64,000 nucleotides of DNA from Nocardia stercoris. Lineage in GTDB: Bacteria; Actinomycetota; Actinomycetes; Mycobacteriales; Mycobacteriaceae. Each line of letters starts with the position of its first letter. The first letter of the stretch is position 1. Of this stretch, positions 16,466-23,631 are shown one piece after another. The stretch is taken from the NCBI RefSeq assembly GCF_003696265.1, contig NZ_RFFH01000013.1:62001-126000 (forward strand). The letters run 5' to 3'. The notes under the pieces were generated by a model. That model worked only from the letters and a program-made list of their open reading frames with translations, ran no database searches and was not told the origin of the DNA. The translations under genes were made by a program, and so were the position numbers.

Positions 16466-16552
16466 GGTTTCGAGGTCTGCGCCGGAAACGCCGACGGCGG
16501 CCCGGGGTGAACCGGGCCGCCGTCGGCGGGTCGCGGAGGAGCGAACCGAAGA

Positions 16553-17206
16553 TCAGTGCGGGAAGAAGTTCTTGTTGGCCTCGACGAAGTTGACCACGGT
16601 CGGGTCGATCTGAGCGTGGTTGGCCTGCGCGGCGTTGAGGGCGTCGATCGCCTGCTGCGGGACCTGGATGCCGGTGGCCTGGACCGCGGCGAAGACCTTG
16701 TTCACGGTCTGCATGACATCCTGCGAGCCGTCGACCGAGGGGGCGGCGGCGGGGGCAGGAGCAGCGGCGTCCTGGTCGTCGCCGGCGTCGGACTGCATGG
16801 CGACCTGCGGCGAGTAAGGGGCGCTGCGGAGTTCGGCGTTGCTGTGCAGGCCGAGGCTGGCCGAGCAGGAGGGCCAAGCGTTCCAGCTCTGCGCGGAGAG
16901 GACCTTCTCGGCCACCGAGATCTGCTGCTCACGAGAGGCCTGGTTGGCGGACGGCGCGTAGTCGGTGCCGCCGTAGGAAGCCCAGGTGCCCTGCGAGAAC
17001 TGCAGGCCGCCCTGGAAGCCGTTTCCGGTGTTGATGGCCCAGTTGCCGCCGGACTCGCACTGCGCCAGCTTGTCCCAGTCGGACTCCGGGGCGGCGGAGG
17101 CGTGACCGGCCAGCGCTACACCCGCGCCGCCGATGATGGCGCTGGTGACCGCGACCTTGGCGACAGTCCGGCCGGAATTGGTCTGCTTGCGATGCCGTCC
17201 ACTCAT
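16553..17206 (-). CDS. rpfA: Resuscitation-promoting factor (Rpf), secreted muralytic enzyme
   Basis: Secreted peptidoglycan-cleaving enzyme that wakes dormant cells. The 217 residues have a signal peptide (TSAIIGGAGVALAGHASA, cleavage after residue 39), then directly the Rpf transglycosylase-like domain with WDKLAQCESGGNW: the catalytic Glu51 follows Cys50, which pairs with the cysteine in PSCSASLG near residue 113. A Pro/Ala linker (about 145-160) precedes a C-terminal helical segment of unknown role, ending NFVEANKNFFPH. The linker is short compared with M. tuberculosis RpfA (recalled as Rv0867c). No LysM or G5 domain is present. Regulation is visible: a c-di-AMP riboswitch fills the 5' untranslated region and ends about 20 bases before the ATG. 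Confidence 0.93.
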   Translation of the reverse strand: MSGRHRKQTNSGRTVAKVAVTSAIIGGAGVALAGHASAAPESDWDKLAQCESGGNWAINTGNGFQGGLQFSQGTWASYGGTDYAPSANQASREQQISVAEKVLSAQSWNAWPSCSASLGLHSNAELRSAPYSPQVAMQSDAGDDQDAAAPAPAAAPSVDGSQDVMQTVNKVFAAVQATGIQVPQQAIDALNAAQANHAQIDPTVVNFVEANKNFFPH

Positions 17207-17225
17207 GTTCGGATCGTCTTCCTCT

Positions 17226-17448
17226 CGTCCGCGCCTGCGAGGTGAGCTGTCGGGTTCGGACTGAGAGGCCGTCCGGCCCTGGCGTACCTGGCGGTGCGCC
17301 GGGACTTCACCCCAGGGAGTGGCCGTTTCCGGCTTCTCCCACTTCCCTTGCCAGGGAACGTTCCCGTGATGGGACGTGGGTTCCCCGCCCTCGCCCCTGA
17401 GCGTTCTCGGGGTCTCGGTCCGCGGGGCGAGGTTCGGTGCGGCGGACC
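17226..17448 (-). ncRNA. c-di-AMP riboswitch (ydaO/yuaA class) upstream of rpf
   Basis: The rpf leader carries the hallmarks of the ydaO aptamer on the minus strand: GCACCGAACCTCGCC near 17440, GGCGGGGAACCCACG near 17375, CTGGGGTGAAGTCCCG near 17310, and the 3' signature CGAACCCGACAGCTCACC followed by GCAGGCG near 17245-17232. The outer stem joins GTCCGC near 17447-17442 with GCGGAC near 17232-17227. In actinobacteria this class precedes rpf and other wall-hydrolase genes and turns them off when c-di-AMP is high (established for the class). The aptamer ends close to GAGAGGAAG and the ATG, and I see no separate terminator stem, so control through the ribosome binding site or processing is plausible here; that is inference. 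Confidence 0.88.
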
Positions 17449-17711
17449 GGGTGCGCCGGGGTTACCCGGCTGAGAAAGACGGTACGACGATCGCCGCCAA
17501 AAATCACTATTTGGTAACCGGCGTGTCGTTACGGGTGTCGGTCCGCCGCAATTGGATACGTCGGTGCGTATGTGCTGGTCTTCGCGATCCGGGGGTACCT
17601 CGTCACGGTCCGTGACCGCTCCGTGACCATGTCGTTATGTGACGAGGATCACAGGTTTCGAAACAGGACGGCCGGTTTCCGTTGTGCGGCGCCCACGAAG
17701 ATGTGCGCAGC

Positions 17712-17945
17712 TCAGCGGGCGCGCCGCCCGGAGAACAGGACATAGGCGAAAGCGAGGACGAATCCGAAAGGTGTTGCGCCCATGGCGACCAGATACAACC
17801 ACCCCGCCGGATCCCGGTCCGCGATCAGCCGGATGCCGAAGATGGCGACGATCGACAGCACGCCGGCAGCAAAAAAGGCCAGCGCGACATAAAGCAGGAT
17901 GTCGGCCGCCCGGCGCGGCGCCGGGGAGGGGGAAGTCTCGGGCAC
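17712..17945 (-). CDS. Small membrane protein, two helices
   Basis: A 77-residue protein with two membrane helices (about residues 13-37 and 47-68: ILLYVALAFFAAGVLSIVAI and LYLVAMGATPFGFVLAFAYV) and a basic C-terminus GRRAR. It lies next to the cold-shock gene in divergent orientation, as Rv0870c lies next to cspB in M. tuberculosis (recalled), and is probably the same kind of protein, although shorter. The GTG at 17945 is my choice because the membrane protein begins shortly after; in-frame extensions upstream are Arg/Pro-rich and run into the cold-shock promoter. Function unknown. Confidence 0.65.
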   Translation of the reverse strand: MPETSPSPAPRRAADILLYVALAFFAAGVLSIVAIFGIRLIADRDPAGWLYLVAMGATPFGFVLAFAYVLFSGRRAR

Positions 17946-18044
17946 GGGTGCACCGTATCGAACGGGTCCGACAACGCCGTTTCCCGGTGGTCCCGGCTGT
18001 GCGGCACGCCACCGAACGGCGGAACCCGGACGGAAAACTGATGT

Positions 18045-18072
18045 GCTGACGGTATCGACCCCGGGGTAGACT
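18045..18072 (+). promoter_or_regulatory. Promoter of the cold-shock gene
   Basis: GCTGAC at 18045-18050 and TAGACT at 18067-18072 with a 16-base spacer. Transcription from here gives a 5' untranslated region of about 125 bases, containing a hairpin at 18162-18180 (TGTCCGG/CCGGACA). Confidence 0.5.
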
Positions 18073-18204
18073 GGGCGGACTTCGCGCCCCGCCGTCAAGG
18101 TCGGGCGCGTTCTTTTCGCAAACAGCGAGCGGTTCGCGGGGTTATCCGGGAACCTCGATTGTGTCCGGGCGCTCCGGACATCGGGACGACGAACGGGTGA
18201 GATA

Positions 18205-18627
18205 GTGCCGACCGGCAAGGTGAAGTGGTACGACGTCGAAAAGGGCTTCGGCTTCCTTTCGCAGGACGAGGGTGAGGACGTCTATGTCCGGTCGGCCGCG
18301 TTGCCCAAGGGTGTCGAAGGTCTGAAGCCGGGGCAGCGCGTCGAATTCGGCATGGCCGCGGGCCGTCGTGGTCCGCAGGCGCTGAGTGTGAAGGTGCTCG
18401 ACCCGGTTCCGTCGGTGCGCGCCGGTGAACGCGGCGGCCGCAAGGAGTCCGCGCCCAGCCTGCCGCGCAAGTCGCCGGAAGACCTGCAGGCCATGATCCA
18501 GGACATGGTCACCCTGCTCGACGGCATCATGGACCGCGACCTCTCCAAGGGCCGCTACCCCGACCGCAAGGTCGCCCAGAAGCTCGGCGAGGTCATGCGA
18601 GCCGTCGCCCGCGAATTCGACCACTGA
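18205..18627 (+). CDS. cspB: Cold-shock-domain protein with C-terminal extension (CspB-like)
   Basis: RNA-binding protein of 140 residues. The N-terminal cold-shock domain (residues 1-66) begins GKVKWYDVEKGFGFL with the RNP1 core KGFGFL; the RNP2 region reads VYVRSAAL instead of the usual VFVHFSAI, so its central aromatic and His are changed. A helical C-terminal extension of about 70 residues (SPEDLQAMIQDMVTLLDGIM and onward) doubles the length of a typical Csp and is characteristic of the mycobacterial Rv0871-type protein (recalled). It may let the protein contact another factor. The GTG start follows GGGTGAG. The long leader suggests control of mRNA structure by temperature. A hairpin at 18659-18701 follows. 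Confidence 0.9.
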   Translation: MPTGKVKWYDVEKGFGFLSQDEGEDVYVRSAALPKGVEGLKPGQRVEFGMAAGRRGPQALSVKVLDPVPSVRAGERGGRKESAPSLPRKSPEDLQAMIQDMVTLLDGIMDRDLSKGRYPDRKVAQKLGEVMRAVAREFDH

Positions 18628-18658
18628 GATTCCGACCGAATGGTCAGCCGCGACAACT

Positions 18659-18701
18659 GATTTCGTGCGGCCCGGGTAACTCGCCGGGTACGCCCGAAAT
18701 C
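18659..18701. terminator. Hairpin between convergent cold-shock and DUF2771 genes
   Basis: GATTTCG at 18659-18665 pairs with CGAAATC at 18695-18701, and inside it CCCGG pairs with CCGGG. Loose but placed as expected for a shared terminator. Confidence 0.45.
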
Positions 18702-18784
18702 GGTTCGGCAGTCACCGCAAGCACGGGTGCACGACGGTCGGCGGCACCCAGCCGCCCGCAAGAAACCCGGGGAGGCGGGGGAGC

Positions 18785-19309
18785 TCACGCATCGATCGAC
18801 CAGGCTTGGAAGACCATCAGGCCCTCCTGGCCGGTCTCGTCGACGACCGGTGCCAGCAGGTTCAGTTCGGCGTGCACCAGGTGCATGTCCGGCTGCGGGG
18901 ACGACTTGATCGAGAACGCCGCGGTGCCGGCCGGATAGTCGGCCTTGCTCTGCTCCATGCGGACGTCGGGGCCGTTGTCGGTCGTGTACTCCAGGGCGAG
19001 ATGCCACGGCGCGTCCACGAGCTCCGACGGCAGCGACACCTGCAGCGGATAGCCCGCCGGCACATCGAATTTCGCGGTGTAGCCGGACTGGCGGCAATCC
19101 AGCAGGATCCGCGCGCCCTCCTTGTGCGGGTCGCAATACCGGAACGGTGGCACCCGCTGCGCCTGCCCGTAGGCGTAGACGGTCAGCTCGGGATCCGCGG
19201 CCTTGTGACGGTGCACCGCCACCGTCACAACACCGGCGACGGTCACGATCACGACGAGGACGGCCGCCGCGGCCAAGGCCAGGGCGGTGCGGGGGCTGAA
19301 CTTGCTCAC
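18785..19309 (-). CDS. DUF2771-family exported or membrane-anchored protein
   Basis: A 174-residue protein with one N-terminal membrane segment (ALALAAAAVLVVIVTVAGVV, about residues 9-29) and an extracytoplasmic domain containing two cysteines (RYCDPHKEGARILLDCRQSG near residues 50-70), probably disulphide-bonded, and WHLALEYTTDNGPDVR near 95. It matches the Mycobacteriales family DUF2771, recalled as Rv0875c. Function unknown. The GTG at 19309 is chosen because the membrane segment follows at once; the reading frame extends upstream into the end of the MFS gene region without family likeness. It lies 49 bases downstream of the MFS gene on the same strand, likely an operon, as in mycobacteria. 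Confidence 0.8.
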   Translation of the reverse strand: MSKFSPRTALALAAAAVLVVIVTVAGVVTVAVHRHKAADPELTVYAYGQAQRVPPFRYCDPHKEGARILLDCRQSGYTAKFDVPAGYPLQVSLPSELVDAPWHLALEYTTDNGPDVRMEQSKADYPAGTAAFSIKSSPQPDMHLVHAELNLLAPVVDETGQEGLMVFQAWSIDA

Positions 19310-19358
19310 GGGAGGCGGCTTCCTGTCGGTTGTCGGATCAACTCCGTCGCGCCGGAGT

Positions 19359-21098
19359 CTACGGCCGGGCGCCCGGAACCTCCTGCTGCGCGTGCTGCGG
19401 CCGGTTGCCGCCCAAACCGGGCAGCAGCGAATGTCCACGGTAGCTGACGACAGTCTGCAACAGCCCGACCGCCAGCAGCACCGACACGACCGCGAACCCC
19501 TCCCAGTAGGTCGTCGGCAGCAACAGCCCGAACGCGCCGCCGATCACCCAGGACAGCTGCAACACCGTCTCCGACCGGCCGAAGCCCGACGCGATCGACT
19601 CCGGCGGCAGGTCGTCCTGGATCGCGGCGTCCAGCGAAACCTTCGCCAGCGCGCTGGATCCCGAACCGACCAGGGTGGCGAGCGCCGCGCCCGGCAGGTC
19701 GTTGGTGACCGCCGCCAGCACCGCCGTCACCGTGCACGCGAACGCGCACAACACCACGATCAGCGCCGGCCGGCCCAGCTTCAACCGGGCACCGGTCGCG
19801 TTACCCGCGAAATTGCCGACCGCCGCGGCCGCACCGAACGTGCCGAGCATCACAGTCAGCTCCAGCGCGCTGTGATGACTCGACTTGGCCACGAAGGCGA
19901 CGTAGAAGGTCAGGAATCCGGTGAACAGCCGGATCGTGCTGTTGCCCCACAATCCGCTGACCACCGAACGGCCCAGGGGCTGGCGGCGGCGCCCCGGCAC
20001 GGTGTCCGCCTGCCGATCGGACAGAACCTCGGTGCGCGGTTCCTCGCCGTGATAGCTCAGCGTGGCCGGGACCTCGCCCGCGGTCACCTCCACCCAGGAC
20101 GGGATGTGCAGGCTCAGATAGGTGCCCGTGACGGCGACGGCCGCCGCCAGGATCAGCGCCGCCGCGGAACCACCCAGCTTCGCGCAGGCCGCCGCGACCG
20201 CACCCATCCCGAGCGTGCCGCCGACCAGCCCGAACATCGTCAGCCGGGCATTCGTGCGGACCAGATCGATGCCCGGCGGCAGCACTCTGGGCGTGACCGC
20301 GCTCTTGAGCACCGAGAACGACTTGCTGAGCACCATCATGCACAGCGCCAGCGGGTACAGCCCCCAGGTGCCGATATTGAAGATCAGCACGACCGCGATC
20401 CCGGCCCGCACCGCGAACGAACCGGCCAGCGCCAACCGGCGGCCACGCTGCAGCCGGTCCAGCATCGGGCCGATCAACGGCGCGATCACCGCGAACGGCG
20501 CGATCGTGATCAGCAGGTAGAGCGCCACCTTGGCTTTGGATTCACCGCTGGCGGCGGCGAAGAACAGGGTGTTGGCCAGCGCGACCGCGAGCGCGGCGTC
20601 GAGCGCGTTGTTCGCCATGGTCGCGTAGACCAGCGCGGTGAGCCCGGACTCGTCGGCGCCGTCGGCCTTCGCGGCCCGCTGGAAGGTAGCGATGCCGCGT
20701 TCGGTGAGTTCGCGGCTGCGCATGACGACCAAACGGGTCACGGTGAGTTTGCGGGGCTGGCCGGGATCCGTGGGCCACGCCGCGGTGGGCGCGTCCGGGT
20801 CCGGCGGCCCGGCCGGATATTCCGGGTCGCCGGACGGTTCGTCCGGGTGCGTGGGGCCCGTCACGGATCGGGGCGCAGCACCGGCGGCCATGTGGTGGCT
20901 CACGGCGTCGGGTACCTCCGGCGGGTTCCGCGTGGACATCTCACGCGTGTTCCGTGCGTTCCGGGCCGGGAGCCCGGTGCTCGCGGGAGTGTTCGCGGGC
21001 GGGTACCGGTCGTAGCCGGGATGCCGTTCGGTCATCGGGTGCTGCTCGCCGCCCCACCGACCGCTGTCGGATCCGTCGGGGTCACGGGTGGCAGTCAC
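19359..21098 (-). CDS. Major-facilitator-superfamily membrane protein (Rv0876c-like)
   Basis: A 579-residue protein. A hydrophilic, Pro/Asp-rich N-terminal tail of about 130 residues precedes about 12 membrane helices, with a cytoplasmic loop in the middle (GEEPRTEVLSDRQADTVPGR near residue 370). It begins its membrane part with MRSRELTERGIATFQRAAKA, then ALVYATMANNALDAALAVALAN. It resembles Rv0876c, a conserved MFS-like protein of unknown substrate; the RxxxR/GRRxx loops of drug exporters are not clear. The GTG at 21098 is taken as start; the ATG at 21035 is a good alternative and differs only in the disordered tail. DUF2771 follows in the same direction. Confidence 0.8.
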   Translation of the reverse strand: MTATRDPDGSDSGRWGGEQHPMTERHPGYDRYPPANTPASTGLPARNARNTREMSTRNPPEVPDAVSHHMAAGAAPRSVTGPTHPDEPSGDPEYPAGPPDPDAPTAAWPTDPGQPRKLTVTRLVVMRSRELTERGIATFQRAAKADGADESGLTALVYATMANNALDAALAVALANTLFFAAASGESKAKVALYLLITIAPFAVIAPLIGPMLDRLQRGRRLALAGSFAVRAGIAVVLIFNIGTWGLYPLALCMMVLSKSFSVLKSAVTPRVLPPGIDLVRTNARLTMFGLVGGTLGMGAVAAACAKLGGSAAALILAAAVAVTGTYLSLHIPSWVEVTAGEVPATLSYHGEEPRTEVLSDRQADTVPGRRRQPLGRSVVSGLWGNSTIRLFTGFLTFYVAFVAKSSHHSALELTVMLGTFGAAAAVGNFAGNATGARLKLGRPALIVVLCAFACTVTAVLAAVTNDLPGAALATLVGSGSSALAKVSLDAAIQDDLPPESIASGFGRSETVLQLSWVIGGAFGLLLPTTYWEGFAVVSVLLAVGLLQTVVSYRGHSLLPGLGGNRPQHAQQEVPGARP

Positions 21099-21148
21099 CC
21101 CTCGATTCTCTCGCACTACGCATCGGGATGCGTGCAGGACGTCGCCGG

Positions 21149-21937
21149 TCAGGAACCGGGCACGAACCGGACCTCGAACAGGGTGGGCCAGTACTTGCCG
21201 GTGATCAGGTAGCGGTCGGTACCAGGGATTTGCGCGATCCCGTTGAGCACGTCCGCGCCCGCCTTCTCGGTGATGGACAGCAGGCCGGCGGCGTCGATGT
21301 CGGCCAGCACCCGGCCGGTAGCCGGATCCAGGCGCAGGATGTGGTCGCTGGGCCAGGTGTTCGCGTAGACGGTGCCGTCGGCCGAGCAGTCGAGTTCGTT
21401 CAGCTGGACGTTGTTGTGGCTGGTCAGCCGCACGGTTCCGGTGACGGCGAAGGTGACCGGGTCGCGGTAGGTGAGGGTGTCGGTGCCGTTGCTCATGAGC
21501 AGCCGGCCGTCGCGGAAGCACAAGCCCCAGCCCTCGCCGTCGAAGTGCACGCGCCGGCGTTCGGCCAGGGTGACCGGGTCGCGGTCGAAGGCGACGCCGC
21601 TCTGCCAGGTCAGCTGCCACAGGGTGGAACCGGCCAGGGTCAGGCCCTCACCGAACATGTCGGGCGGCAGCGCGACCCGGGCCAGTTCCCGCCCGGTGGT
21701 CGCGTCGGTCGCGCGGACGGTCGACGCGACCAGCATCCCGGTGCTCTCGTAGCGGACGTTTCCGTCGACTTCCAGACCTTCGGTGAACGCGTCCCGTTCG
21801 TGCGGGTGAGTGGCCACGACCTGGAGATGTTCGGTGTCGACAGTCGCCGTCGACCGGCCGCAGCCGGTGCCGGTGAGGCTGATCAGCGCCGCCCAGACCG
21901 CCGCGGTCGCGGCCCACGCACGATGTCGGTGCTTCAT
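21149..21937 (-). CDS. Glutaminyl-peptide cyclotransferase-like lipoprotein
   Basis: A 262-residue secreted enzyme of the bacterial/plant-type glutamine cyclotransferase family, a five-bladed beta-propeller that turns N-terminal glutamine of peptides into pyroglutamate. The signal peptide ends in the lipobox LTGTGC (Cys26), so it should be lipid-anchored outside the membrane. Family segments visible: DAFTEGLEVDGN near residue 47, LNELDCSADGTVYANTWPSDHILRLDP in outline near 175-205, and GIAQIPGTDRYLITGKYWP near 235. TACATT stands seven bases before the ATG on this strand, so the mRNA is probably leaderless. It is divergent from the DUF3027 gene with only 17 bases between start codons. Confidence 0.85.
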   Translation of the reverse strand: MKHRHRAWAATAAVWAALISLTGTGCGRSTATVDTEHLQVVATHPHERDAFTEGLEVDGNVRYESTGMLVASTVRATDATTGRELARVALPPDMFGEGLTLAGSTLWQLTWQSGVAFDRDPVTLAERRRVHFDGEGWGLCFRDGRLLMSNGTDTLTYRDPVTFAVTGTVRLTSHNNVQLNELDCSADGTVYANTWPSDHILRLDPATGRVLADIDAAGLLSITEKAGADVLNGIAQIPGTDRYLITGKYWPTLFEVRFVPGS

Positions 21938-21941
21938 ACGG

Positions 21942-21950
21942 CAAAATGTA
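21942..21950. promoter_or_regulatory. Overlapping divergent -10 boxes
   Basis: On the plus strand CAAAAT (21942-21947) lies seven bases before the GTG at 21955; on the minus strand TACATT (21950-21945) lies seven bases before the ATG at 21937. The two boxes share bases, so both promoters cannot be used on one DNA copy at the same time. No good -35 hexamers are seen. Confidence 0.45.
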
Positions 21951-21954
21951 GGAC

Positions 21955-23631
21955 GTGAGCGCAGTTTCTGTTTCGGAGTCCGGCGTGCGGCCGATCCTCG
22001 CGGAGGCGGCTGCCCTGGCCCGCCGCGCCCTGAACGATCTGCAGCCCAACGGGGTGGGTGACTATCTGGGGGTCACGTTCGAGGACGAGTGCGCGGCGAC
22101 GCACCACTTCGCGGCGACCCTGCCCGGCTACCGCGGCTGGCAGTGGGCGGTGGTGGTGGCCGCGCCGCCGCTGGCCGACCATGCGACCGTCAGCGAGTCG
22201 GCGCTGCTGCCCGGCCCGGATGCCCTGGTGGCGCCCGACTTCGTCCCGTGGGAGCAGCGGGTTCGCCCCGGCGACCTGAACCCCGGCGACCTGCTCGCGC
22301 CCCCGGTCGACGACCCGCGCCTCGCGCCCGGCTACCTGCTCACCGGCGACCCCGCCGTCGACGAGGTGGTCGAGGAGATCGGCCTGGGCCGTTCGCAGGT
22401 CCTCAGCCGCGTCGGCCGTGAAGAGGCCGCCGAACGCTGGTACAGCACCTACGGCCCGTCCGCCGAGATGGCCCGAGCCGCCAACGCCACCTGCGGCACC
22501 TGTGGTTTCTTCCTGCCGCTCGCGGGCGCCATGCGCGCCGGCTTCGGCGTGTGCGCCAACGCCATGGGCGCCGACGGGCACGTGGTGAGCGTGGAGTACG
22601 GCTGCGGAGCGCACTCGGACACGCCGCCGCCCGCGGGCGCGGGGTCGCCGCTGTACGAGGCGTACGACGATGCGGCGGTGGAGCTGTTCGCCGCCGAGGA
22701 ATTCCGTTCGCGGGCCGATACGGCCGCGGGGACGGCGGCCGAGGAACCGGCCTCGGTCGGCGGGGCGGCCGGTCCGGCGGCTGGCGAGACCGGTGCGGCC
22801 GCTGCGGTGGTCTCTGCCGAGCAGGTCGACACGCCTGCGGTTGTCGGCGACGAGATCGCCGGTGGCGAGCAGACCGCCGACAGCGTCGCTGCTTCCGCAG
22901 CCGGCGAAACCGTTGTGGCAGATGCGGAGACCGTCGGCGAAGGCGACACCGCGGCGGCCGCGAACGCAGCGATCGCGGCCGACGATGCCGCCGTTGCGCC
23001 CGAATCTGTTGTGGCTGCTGCGGGTTCGGCTTCTGCCGGTGGCGAGCAGTCCGCTGCAGGCGATGTCGCGAGTGCGACCGCGGCTGCGGATGCGTCGGGC
23101 GATGATGCCGCTGTGGCGGCCGGAACCGTTGTAGTGGCCGCGGGTTCGGCTCCCGCCGGTGCCGAACCGGCTGCGGCCGCCGCTGCCGAGGCTGCGGCTG
23201 GTGACGCTGCTGCGGTGGTCGGAACCGATGTGGCTGCTGAGGGTTCGGCTTCTGCCGGTGGCGAGCAGTTTGCTGCAGGCGATGTCGCGAGTGCGACCGA
23301 GGCTGCGGATGCGTCGGGCGACGATGCCGCTGTGGCGGCCGGAACCGTTGTGGTGGCCGCGGGTTCGGCTCCCGCCGGTGCCGAACCGGCTGCGGCCGCC
23401 GCTGCCGAGGCTGCGGCTGGTGATGCTGCTGCGGTGGCCGAAGCCGTTGTGGTGGTGGAGGGTTCGGTTCCCGCGGATGCCGGGCAGCCTGTGGTCGGCG
23501 ATGTCGCGGGTGTGGAGGCGGCGGTGGCCGGTGCCGAGGGGGCGCGGGTGCCGGTGGCTCCTGTTGCGGCCGAGGCGGATCTGCCGGAGGCGTGGATCCT
23601 GCCGGCACCCGAGGGCTCGGCGAACCACTGA
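21955..23631 (+). CDS. DUF3027-family protein with a long repetitive Ala-rich tail
   Basis: A 558-residue protein. The N-terminal 230 residues form the DUF3027 domain of Mycobacteriales (recalled as Rv0877), with YRGWQWAVVVAAPP near residue 58, FVPWEQRVRPGDLNPGDLL near 98, and a probable metal site made by CGTCGF and the later CANAMGADGHVVSVEYGCGAHSD cysteines and histidines near 180-222. The remaining 330 residues are Ala/Gly/Glu/Val-rich low-complexity sequence built partly from a 73-residue unit present twice. Function unknown; the Cys cluster suggests zinc. The GTG at 21955 is preceded by a -10 box. The sacsin-like gene overlaps its 3' end by 40 bases. Confidence 0.8.
   Translation: MSAVSVSESGVRPILAEAAALARRALNDLQPNGVGDYLGVTFEDECAATHHFAATLPGYRGWQWAVVVAAPPLADHATVSESALLPGPDALVAPDFVPWEQRVRPGDLNPGDLLAPPVDDPRLAPGYLLTGDPAVDEVVEEIGLGRSQVLSRVGREEAAERWYSTYGPSAEMARAANATCGTCGFFLPLAGAMRAGFGVCANAMGADGHVVSVEYGCGAHSDTPPPAGAGSPLYEAYDDAAVELFAAEEFRSRADTAAGTAAEEPASVGGAAGPAAGETGAAAAVVSAEQVDTPAVVGDEIAGGEQTADSVAASAAGETVVADAETVGEGDTAAAANAAIAADDAAVAPESVVAAAGSASAGGEQSAAGDVASATAAADASGDDAAVAAGTVVVAAGSAPAGAEPAAAAAAEAAAGDAAAVVGTDVAAEGSASAGGEQFAAGDVASATEAADASGDDAAVAAGTVVVAAGSAPAGAEPAAAAAAEAAAGDAAAVAEAVVVVEGSVPADAGQPVVGDVAGVEAAVAGAEGARVPVAPVAAEADLPEAWILPAPEGSANH
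23022..23459. repeat. Two tandem 219-bp units inside the DUF3027 gene
   Basis: The segment 23022-23240 is repeated at 23241-23459 with only scattered base changes (for example CAGTCC versus CAGTTT). At 219 bases (73 codons) the frame is kept. The near-identity shows a recent duplication; a decayed partial unit lies just upstream. Confidence 0.85.

Noticed and set aside
17307..17507. 66-codon minus-strand frame upstream of rpf
   Set aside because: It lies within the c-di-AMP riboswitch and its promoter; the RNA signature explains the conservation pattern better.
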